Shown: positions 25,788 to 31,947 of the stretch, in pieces | How the letters are laid out: every line of letters begins with the position of its first letter | How positions within the stretch are numbered: position 1 is the first letter of the stretch | Assembly (NCBI RefSeq): GCF_003019815.1 | Contig: NZ_CP027773.1 | Span: 2,057,001 to 2,121,000, forward strand | Source: Variovorax sp. PMC12 | Lineage (GTDB): Bacteria > Pseudomonadota > Gammaproteobacteria > Burkholderiales > Burkholderiaceae_C | Length of the DNA: 64,000 nt | Reading direction: 5' to 3' | Position numbers and translations under genes: made by a program | Notes under the pieces: model-generated | Seen by the model: only the letters and a program-made list of their open reading frames with translations | Database searches by the model: none | What the model was told of the DNA's origin: nothing

Positions 25788-26753
25788 ATGAACAAGCCCA
25801 TCCGGACCGCCCTGGCGGTCCTTTCTTTCAGCCTCGGCACCGCCGCGCTGGCCGCCTACCCCGACAAGCCGATCAAGCTCGTCATCGGCTTTCCGGCCGG
25901 CGGCCCGCTCGACCAGCATGCGCGCCTGCTGACCGACAAGCTGCAGGCCGTGCTCGGCCAGCCGATCATCATCGACTACAAGCCCGGCGCCGGCGGCTCC
26001 GTGGGAGCCGACGCGGTCGCCAAGAGCCCCGCCGACGGCTACACGCTGATGCTCGCCAACACCGGCGTGGCGGTGATCAACGGCGCGCTCTACAGCAAGC
26101 TGCCCTACAACACGCAGCGCGACTTCGTGCCCATCGCCCGCACCGCCATGCAGCCGCTGGCGCTGCTGGTCACGCCCAAGCTGCCGGTGCAGAACCTCAA
26201 GCAGTTCGTCGACTACGCCAAGGCGCGGCCGGGCCAGGTCAACTACGGCTCGGCCGGCAACGGCGGCATCAGCCACCTGGTGCCCGAGATGTTCAAGACC
26301 GCCACCGGCATCTTCATGGTGCACATCCCTTATCGCGGCAGCGCGCCGGCCTTCACAGACCTGATGGGCGGGCAGGTGCAGTTCATGGCCGAATCGATTC
26401 CGCAGGCGGCCAACTATCACAAGCAGGGCAAGGTGCGCGCGCTGGCCGTGACCAGCCGCGAACGCAACCCCGCCCTGCCCGAGGTGCCGACCGTGATCGA
26501 GTCGGGCGTCAAGGGCTTCGAGGTGGTGGGCTTCTACGGCTTCCTCGCCCCGAAGGACACGCCGAAAGACGTGGTCGCCAGGCTCGGCGACGCCTTCAGG
26601 CAGGTGCTGAACAACCCCGAAGTGCGCGACCGCATGGTGAGCCAGGGCGCCGACCCGGCCTACCTGGGCAGCAAGGACTTCGCTCGCTTCCTGGCAACGG
26701 AAACGCCGCGCTGGGAGAAGGCGGTGAAGGCGTCCGGCGCGCGGATGGACTGA
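25788..26753 (+). CDS. Bug family (TctC-like) periplasmic solute-binding protein
   Basis: A 321-residue tripartite-tricarboxylate-transporter-type binding protein. The signal peptide (MNKPIRTALAVLSFSLGTAAL-A) is followed by the family start YPDKPIKLVIGFPAGGPLDQHARLL and the GQPIIIDYKPGAGGSVGADAVAKSPADGYTL signature. Bug proteins bind carboxylated small molecules in the periplasm, and many are orphans or signalling components. No TctAB membrane pair is nearby, so this is an orphan. It lies 97 bp before the GntR regulator. Confidence 0.92.
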   Translation: MNKPIRTALAVLSFSLGTAALAAYPDKPIKLVIGFPAGGPLDQHARLLTDKLQAVLGQPIIIDYKPGAGGSVGADAVAKSPADGYTLMLANTGVAVINGALYSKLPYNTQRDFVPIARTAMQPLALLVTPKLPVQNLKQFVDYAKARPGQVNYGSAGNGGISHLVPEMFKTATGIFMVHIPYRGSAPAFTDLMGGQVQFMAESIPQAANYHKQGKVRALAVTSRERNPALPEVPTVIESGVKGFEVVGFYGFLAPKDTPKDVVARLGDAFRQVLNNPEVRDRMVSQGADPAYLGSKDFARFLATETPRWEKAVKASGARMD

Positions 26754-26810
26754 GGGTTCCGTTCAAGGCCTCCGCACCGGGCCTGCGCTCCATTCAGGTG
26801 CACACAGCTT

Positions 26811-26843
26811 GCATACCAGTTGGCACAGAAGCTGCTGGTATGC
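26811..26843. promoter_or_regulatory. Operator-like inverted repeat in the GntR gene leader
   Basis: GCATACCAG at 26811-26819 and CTGGTATGC at 26835-26843 are perfect 9-bp arms separated by 15 bp. The right arm ends 6 bp before the regulator's ATG at 26850, so binding would block its own translation start region and transcription. The TGGTATGC core fits FCD-type regulators, which use variants of T-G-G-T-x-x-x-A-C-C-A. Confidence 0.5.
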
Positions 26844-26849
26844 AGGCAT

Positions 26850-27641
26850 ATGGCCATTTCCGCATCCGAAATCAGTGCACGCATCGTCGAAGCGGTGATG
26901 GCGCAGAAGCTCGCGCCGGGTTCGCGCCTGGGCGAGCAGCAACTGGCGATGCTGTTCGACTGCAGCCGCACCATCGTGCGCGAGGCGCTCACCCGGCTGG
27001 CGGCGCGCGGCATCGTCACGGTGAGCGCGCGGCGCGGCTGGTTCGTCATCGAGCCTTCGCAGGACGAGGCGCGCGAAGCCTTCGAGGCGCGGCGCGTCAT
27101 CGAGCTGGGGCTCATTCGGAGCGCAGGCAGCGCGGGCCGCAACGGGAAGATCGAGAAAGCCGCCCTGCGCCAATTGAAGGCGCACCTGCAGCGTGAAAAA
27201 GCCGCACTGAAAGAGAGCGACGTCGGCAACCGCAGCTTCCTGCTCGGCGATTTCCACGTGTGCCTGGCCGAATGCCTGGGCAACACGCTGCTGGCCGACA
27301 CGCTGCGCGACTACACCGCGCGCACCACGCTGATCGCCATGCTCTACCAGTCCACGCACGATGCGGTGCAGTCGTGCGAAGACCATGTGCAGATCGTCGC
27401 GGCGCTGGAACGCGGCGACCACGCCGCCGCCGAGGCGCTGATGGCCGAGCACATCGGCACGGTGCAGTCGGCCCTGCGCGTGCAGGCGCCCACCGACCCG
27501 CTCGCGCAGCTGCGCGACGCGCTGGCGCCGCTGCAGAACACCCAGGCCGCCGCGGTTGCGGCGCCAAAGGCCAAGCGCCGCAAGCCGGGCGCCACCCCCC
27601 CCGATTCCGATTCTTCGACTTACCTAGGAGCCTTGCTATGA
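26850..27641 (+). CDS. GntR/FCD family transcriptional regulator
   Basis: A 263-residue regulator with the winged HTH at residues 15-70 (PGSRLGEQQLAMLFDCSRTIVREALTRLAARGIV) and an all-helical FCD effector domain after residue 90 (conserved D-x-x-x-H near DFHVCL and the H-x-x-I-x-x-A-L pattern). The ATG at 26850 is the first downstream of the operator-like repeat. The gene ends in a four-base overlap with the ABC solute-binding gene, which strongly suggests it controls that operon. The effector is probably the transported amino acid, but this is inference. Confidence 0.88.
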   Translation: MAISASEISARIVEAVMAQKLAPGSRLGEQQLAMLFDCSRTIVREALTRLAARGIVTVSARRGWFVIEPSQDEAREAFEARRVIELGLIRSAGSAGRNGKIEKAALRQLKAHLQREKAALKESDVGNRSFLLGDFHVCLAECLGNTLLADTLRDYTARTTLIAMLYQSTHDAVQSCEDHVQIVAALERGDHAAAEALMAEHIGTVQSALRVQAPTDPLAQLRDALAPLQNTQAAAVAAPKAKRRKPGATPPDSDSSTYLGALL

Positions 27642-28441
27642 CCTTCTCTTTCCTGTCCAAACGCCAGTTCGCGCTCGCCATGGTGTCCGCGGCCATGCTG
27701 GCCGCCACCGGCGCGGCGCAGGCCCAGAACGCGCTCGACAACGTGCTCAAGGCCAAGACCATCAAGATCGCCGTGCCGACCGACTACCCGCCCTACGGCT
27801 CGGTCGACAAGAACATGAAGCCGCAGGGCCTCGACGTGGAAATGGCCGAGCTCATCGCCGCCAAGCTGGGCGTGAAGGTCGAGCTGGTGCCCGTGACCAG
27901 CGCCAACCGCATTCCCTACCTGCAGACCCGCAAGGCCGACCTGGTGATTTCCACGCTCGGCAAGAACCCGGAGCGCGAGAAGGTGATCGACTTCTCTTCC
28001 GCCTACGCGCCCTTCTTCCAGGCCGTGTACGCGGCCAAGAGCATGAAGCTCACCAGCTTCGCCGACATGGCGGGCAAGACCGTGGCCGTGACGCGCGGCG
28101 CGATGGAAGACCAGGAGCTGAACAAGGTGGCGCCGCCGAACGTCGACTACCGCCGCTTCGAGGACAACAACGCGACCATCGCCGCCTTCGTGGCCGGCCA
28201 GACGCAGACCATCGCCACCAGCGCGGCTGTCGCCGGCGACATGCTCGCCAAGAACCCCAAGGTGAGCGCCGAGTTCAAGCTGCTGCTGAAAGACAGCCCC
28301 TGCTTCGTCGGCGTCGCCAAGGGCGAGACCGCACTGAAGACCAAGGTGAACGAGATCATTGCCGCCGCCAAGAAGGACGGCACGCTCGACGCCATGTCCA
28401 AGAAATGGCTCGGCAAGGCCGCCGGCGACCTGCCCGTCTGA
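27638..28441 (+). CDS. Amino-acid ABC transporter substrate-binding protein
   Basis: A 267-residue type 3 periplasmic binding protein. Signal peptide to about residue 30, then TIKIAVPTDYPPYGSVDKNMKPQGLDVEMAELIAAKLGVK, the arginine/carboxylate-binding LVISTLGKNPEREKVIDFS segment, and the GKTVAVTRGAMEDQEL region. The ATGA overlap with the regulator gene places it as the first structural gene of the operon. It should capture a polar amino acid or related zwitterion; the exact ligand is not readable. Confidence 0.92.
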   Translation: MTFSFLSKRQFALAMVSAAMLAATGAAQAQNALDNVLKAKTIKIAVPTDYPPYGSVDKNMKPQGLDVEMAELIAAKLGVKVELVPVTSANRIPYLQTRKADLVISTLGKNPEREKVIDFSSAYAPFFQAVYAAKSMKLTSFADMAGKTVAVTRGAMEDQELNKVAPPNVDYRRFEDNNATIAAFVAGQTQTIATSAAVAGDMLAKNPKVSAEFKLLLKDSPCFVGVAKGETALKTKVNEIIAAAKKDGTLDAMSKKWLGKAAGDLPV

Positions 28442-28456
28442 TCGAGCCACGCGGCC

Positions 28457-29119
28457 ATGAACATCGAATTCGACTTCGGGGCGGTTCTGTCGGAATGGCC
28501 GCTGCTGCTTCGCGGCGTGGCGTGGACCATCGGCCTCACGGCCGTGGGCACCGTGCTGGGCATGATCGTCGGCACCTTCTGCGCCTGGGCGCGCGCGAAC
28601 GGGGCGGCATGGCTGCGCATCGTGGTGGGCACGTATGTGGAGCTGATCCGCAACACGCCCTTCATCGTGCAGCTGTTCTTCATCTTCTTCGGGCTGCCGG
28701 CGGCGGGCGTCAAGCTCTCGCCGGAGGTGGCTTCGGTGATCGCGATGGTGATGAACCTCGGCGCCTATTCCACCGAGATCATCCGCGCCGGCATCGAGGC
28801 CACGCCCAAGGGGCAGATCGAAGCTGCGGTGAGCCTGGCGCTGAGCAAGTCGCAGGTGTTCCTGCGGGTGGTGCTGCCGCCGGCGCTGAAGAAGGTGTGG
28901 CCCGCGATGGTGAGCCAGATCGTCATCGTGATGCTGGGCTCCGCCGTGTGCGGCCAGATCTCCACCGAGGAGCTGAGCTACGCGGCCAACCTCATCCAGA
29001 GCCGCAACTTCCGCGCCTTCGAAGCCTTCATCGTCGCCACGCTCATCTATCTCGCGCTGTCGGTCGCGTTGCGCCGGCTGCTCGACTGGGCGGGGCCGAA
29101 GTTCTTCTTCGGCCGCTGA
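28457..29119 (+). CDS. Amino-acid ABC transporter permease, first
   Basis: A 220-residue permease with about five membrane helices. The YVELIRNTPFIVQLFFIFFGL segment is the recognition motif of His/Glu/Asp-type systems, and the EAA loop AVSLALSKSQVFLRVVLPPALKKVWPAM contacts the ATPase. Two such permeases in a row with an ATPase define the HisJQMP-like set. It lies 15 bp after the binding-protein gene. Confidence 0.93.
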   Translation: MNIEFDFGAVLSEWPLLLRGVAWTIGLTAVGTVLGMIVGTFCAWARANGAAWLRIVVGTYVELIRNTPFIVQLFFIFFGLPAAGVKLSPEVASVIAMVMNLGAYSTEIIRAGIEATPKGQIEAAVSLALSKSQVFLRVVLPPALKKVWPAMVSQIVIVMLGSAVCGQISTEELSYAANLIQSRNFRAFEAFIVATLIYLALSVALRRLLDWAGPKFFFGR

Positions 29120-29140
29120 CCGAACACGGGCCCTTTCACC

Positions 29141-29794
29141 ATGGTCGATTTTTCTCTCTGGGACATCCTGCGCAACCTGCTGATGGCGTTGCGCTGGACC
29201 GTCGTGCTGTCGCTCATCGCCTTCGTCGGCGGCGGCATCGTGGGGGCGCTGCTGCTGTTCCTGCGGCTGCGCGGCGGCAGGTTCGCGAACAAGGCCGTGG
29301 GCCTGTACGTGCAGCTCTTCCAGGGCACGCCGCTGCTGATGCAGCTGTTCCTGGCGTACTTCGGCATTGCGCTGTTCGGCATCGACGTGTCGGCATGGAC
29401 GGCCGCCAGCGTGGCGCTCACGCTGTACACCAGCGCCTTCCTCGCCGAGATCTGGCGCGGCTGCGTGGCCTCGATTCCCAAGGGGCAATGGGAAGCCTCG
29501 GGCAGCCTGGCGCTGAGCTTCGGCGAGCAGATGCGCCACGTCATTCTTCCGCAGGCCGTGAAGATCGCCATCGCGCCGACGGTCGGCTTCCTGGTGCAGG
29601 TCATCAAGGGCACGGCGCTGGCCTCGGTGATCGGCTTCGTCGAACTCACCAAGGCCGGCAGCATGATTTCGAACGCCACCTTCAAGCCCTTCGTGGTGTT
29701 CAGCTGCGTGGCCCTGCTTTATTTCGTACTGTGCTTTCCCGTGAGCCTGTACGCCAAGACCCTCGAGAGGAAAACCCATGGCCGCCGTGCTTGA
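29141..29794 (+). CDS. Amino-acid ABC transporter permease, second
   Basis: A 217-residue homologue of the preceding permease, with the LYVQLFQGTPLLMQLFLAYFG motif and an EAA-type loop (GSLALSFGEQMRHVILPQAVKIAIAP). The pair presumably forms a heterodimeric channel. Its 3' end overlaps the ATPase gene by 17 bp, so their translation is coupled. Confidence 0.93.
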   Translation: MVDFSLWDILRNLLMALRWTVVLSLIAFVGGGIVGALLLFLRLRGGRFANKAVGLYVQLFQGTPLLMQLFLAYFGIALFGIDVSAWTAASVALTLYTSAFLAEIWRGCVASIPKGQWEASGSLALSFGEQMRHVILPQAVKIAIAPTVGFLVQVIKGTALASVIGFVELTKAGSMISNATFKPFVVFSCVALLYFVLCFPVSLYAKTLERKTHGRRA

Positions 29795-30563
29795 CGAATC
29801 GCAACAACAGCCCGCCACCTCGGTGGGTGCGCCCATCGTGCGCATCACCGCGCTGCGCAAGTCCTACGGCACCAACGAGGTGCTCAAGGGCATCGACCTG
29901 GACGTCAAGCGCGGCGAGGTGATCGCCATCATCGGCAAGAGCGGCTCGGGCAAGAGCACGCTGCTGCGCTGCATCAACGGGCTCGAGGTGTTCCAGGAAG
30001 GCTCGCTCACCGTCGACGGCAAGCCGCTGCTGCATGAAAGCGCCATGGCCATGCGCGAGCTGCGCCAGCGCGTGGGCATGATCTTCCAGAGCTTCAACCT
30101 GTTCCCGCATCTCACTGTCGGCAAGAACGTGATGCTCGCGCCCACGCTGGTGAAGAAGCGCGCCGGGCTCGAAGCCGCCTCGCAGGCGCGCAAGCTGCTC
30201 ACGCGCGTGGGCCTGGCCGAGAAGTTCGACGCCATGCCCGACCAGCTCTCCGGCGGCCAGCAGCAGCGCGTGGCGATTGCCCGCGCGCTGGCGATGGAGC
30301 CGGCTGTGCTGCTGTGCGACGAGATCACATCGGCGCTCGACCCCGAACTGGTGGGAGAAGTGCTGCGCGTGGTGGAGTCGCTGGCCGACGAGGGCATGAC
30401 GCTGCTGATGGTCACGCACGAGATGAGCTTTGCGCGCAAGGTCAGCGACCGCGTGATCTTCATGCACCAGGGCCGCGTGCACGAGATGGGACCGCCGGCG
30501 GAGCTGTTCGGCAACCCGCAGACGGCCGAGCTGAAGCAGTTCCTGTCGTCGCTGCACGACTGA
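29778..30563 (+). CDS. Amino-acid ABC transporter ATP-binding protein
   Basis: A 261-residue ABC ATPase of the HisP/GlnQ group: Walker A GKSGSGKST at residues 53-61, Q-loop MIFQSFNLFPHLT, signature LSGGQQQR, Walker B VLLCDEITSALDPELV and switch His in VTHEMSFA. It powers the two permeases. The start at 29778 lies inside the end of the second permease gene. The leader-attenuator unit begins 23 bp after its stop. Confidence 0.95.
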   Translation: MAAVLDESQQQPATSVGAPIVRITALRKSYGTNEVLKGIDLDVKRGEVIAIIGKSGSGKSTLLRCINGLEVFQEGSLTVDGKPLLHESAMAMRELRQRVGMIFQSFNLFPHLTVGKNVMLAPTLVKKRAGLEAASQARKLLTRVGLAEKFDAMPDQLSGGQQQRVAIARALAMEPAVLLCDEITSALDPELVGEVLRVVESLADEGMTLLMVTHEMSFARKVSDRVIFMHQGRVHEMGPPAELFGNPQTAELKQFLSSLHD

Positions 30564-30586
30564 CTGATCGAGGGGCGCCGCGCGCC

Positions 30587-30661
30587 ATGGGCTATCCTCC
30601 GCCCATGGCCTGCCTGCACATCGCGTCGATTATTCGCACCATTCGAAAGATGGTGGGTTAG
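30587..30661 (+). CDS. Putative leader peptide of an attenuator
   Basis: A 24-codon frame (MGYPPPMACLHIASIIRTIRKMVG) with a GAGGGG ribosome site about 11 bp upstream; a second in-frame ATG at codon 7 could also serve. The bases of its last codons, GGTGGGTT at 30652-30659, can pair with the 5' arm (AACCCGCC) of the terminator at 30694-30719 (seven Watson-Crick pairs plus one wobble), giving a competing antiterminator. The codons before it are enriched in Ile and Arg (ATT ATT CGC ACC ATT CGA AAG). I infer a regulatory leader peptide rather than a functional protein. A chance open frame behind the ABC operon remains possible. Confidence 0.45.
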   Translation: MGYPPPMACLHIASIIRTIRKMVG

Positions 30662-30693
30662 CGCGCGGTTCCTCTACAGACTTCACGCCATGC

Positions 30694-30719
30694 AACCCGC
30701 CCCACGAGGCGGGTTTTTT
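30694..30719 (+). terminator. Intrinsic terminator ahead of the kinase-GNAT genes, probable attenuator
   Basis: AACCCGCC and GGCGGGTT form a perfect 8-bp stem around CCACGA, followed by six T residues. It would end transcripts from the ABC operon or stop read-through into the kinase gene 44 bp downstream. Its left arm is also complementary to the end of the leader ORF, which makes a switch possible. Confidence 0.85.
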
Positions 30720-30762
30720 GTCTCCTGGGGTTTTCTTCAAGACCACGACAGGAGATTGAACG

Positions 30763-31269
30763 ATGTCATCGAACCCCACCCGCCCCGTAGTTCGTCCCGT
30801 GCTTCACATGGTCTGCGGCAAGATCGCCGCGGGCAAGTCGACCCTCACCCAGCGCCTCGCGGCCGAGCCAGACACCGTGCTCATCAGCGAAGACACGTGG
30901 CTCGCCACGCTGTACCCGGGCGAGATCCGCGAACTGCCCGACTACGTGCGCGCATCCGGCCGGCTGAAGGCGGCGATGGCCGACCACGTGGTGGCCCTGC
31001 TTGCGGCCGGCGTGTCGGTGGTGCTCGACTTTCCCGCGAACACTGTTGCCAACCGGGCCTGGGCGCGCGGCATCTTCGAGAAGGCGGGTGCAGCGCATCG
31101 GCTGCATTTTCTGGACGTGCCCGATGAGGTCTGCAAGCAGCGGCTGCGGGCGCGCAACGCGTCGGGCACGCACGCCTTCGAGACTTCGGACGCCCAGTTC
31201 GAGTTGATCAGCAGCCACTTCATGCCGCCCTCGCCGGACGAAGGCTTCGAGGTGGTGCGCCATGCCTGA
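30763..31269 (+). CDS. P-loop kinase-like ATP-binding protein (AAA_33 type)
   Basis: A 168-residue protein with Walker A GKIAAGKST at residues 19-27 and then a small nucleotide-kinase-like fold (LISEDTWLATLYPGEI, VVLDFPANTVANRAWAR, then the LDVPDEVCKQRLRARN lid segment). Relatives phosphorylate small metabolites, nucleosides, antibiotics such as chloramphenicol, or proteins; which applies here is not clear. An AGGAG ribosome site supports the start. Its last codons overlap the GNAT gene, so the two act together. Confidence 0.78.
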   Translation: MSSNPTRPVVRPVLHMVCGKIAAGKSTLTQRLAAEPDTVLISEDTWLATLYPGEIRELPDYVRASGRLKAAMADHVVALLAAGVSVVLDFPANTVANRAWARGIFEKAGAAHRLHFLDVPDEVCKQRLRARNASGTHAFETSDAQFELISSHFMPPSPDEGFEVVRHA

Positions 31270-31786
31270 GCCGCTAAGCTCAGGCTCCATGCAGATCGAG
31301 CAAGCCCGCCCCGAGGAAGCCGCCACCGTCGCGGCCGTATTGAATGAAGCCGCGCAGTGGATCGCCGCCGAAGGCCGCCCGCTGTGGACGGCCGGCGACA
31401 TCGCCCCCGAGCGCATCCGGCGCGACACCGAGGCCGGCGGCTATTTCATCGCACGCAATAACGGTGACCTGGCAGGCGTCGTCCGGCTCGACCTCGAAGA
31501 CCCGCACTTCTGGCCCGAGATCGAAAGCGGGAGTTCGGTGTTCGTGCACAAGCTGGCGGTGCGCAGGGCGTGGGCCGGGCAAGGCGTGCCGATCGCGCTG
31601 CTGGGCTTTGCGCGCGAGCATGCGCGCGGACTCGGCCGGCCCTGGCTGCGACTCGACTGCGTGGCCGACCGTGCGCCGCTGCGTGCGCTGTACGAAGGCT
31701 TCGGCTTCTCGCTGCACAGCGTGGTCCATAAGGGCGAGCGCGCGTTCGCCCGCTTCGAGCTGGCCGTGCCGCCGCTCGCCGAATAG
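31262..31786 (+). CDS. GNAT family N-acetyltransferase
   Basis: A 174-residue GNAT with the EEAATVAAVLNEAAQWI helix, the VVRLDLEDPHFWPE strand, and the acetyl-CoA segment VHKLAVRRAWAGQGVPIALLGFAREHARGLG, followed by LRLDCVADRAPLRALYEGFGF. The 8-bp overlap with the kinase gene and a GAGGTGG ribosome site favour the start at 31262; a second ATG at 31289 also gives a complete fold. Kinase plus acetyltransferase pairs often modify the same small molecule, but the target is unknown. Confidence 0.82.
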   Translation: MPEPLSSGSMQIEQARPEEAATVAAVLNEAAQWIAAEGRPLWTAGDIAPERIRRDTEAGGYFIARNNGDLAGVVRLDLEDPHFWPEIESGSSVFVHKLAVRRAWAGQGVPIALLGFAREHARGLGRPWLRLDCVADRAPLRALYEGFGFSLHSVVHKGERAFARFELAVPPLAE

Positions 31787-31947
31787 CCTTTCGACCGGCG
31801 CCGCGCGGCGCCCTGTCTGGCTGCGCGCCGCCGCGCCATGGCGGATTTGTCCGACCGATGCCCCGCCCGACTTCTGCTAGCTTCCCGGGCTGGCGGCAAA
31901 ACGGGTGACAACGGGCGAACGGCCCCAGGCGGTAGAAAGCAGCGCGC

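Noticed and set aside
27620..29860. A 746-codon open frame antisense to the amino-acid ABC genes
   Set aside because: It is the complement of clear binding-protein and permease genes and shows no domain of its own.
31797..31812. GGCGCC-GCGC-GGCGCC hairpin after the GNAT gene
   Set aside because: Perfect but without a T-run and fully GC; such self-complementary GC blocks are common by chance in this composition.
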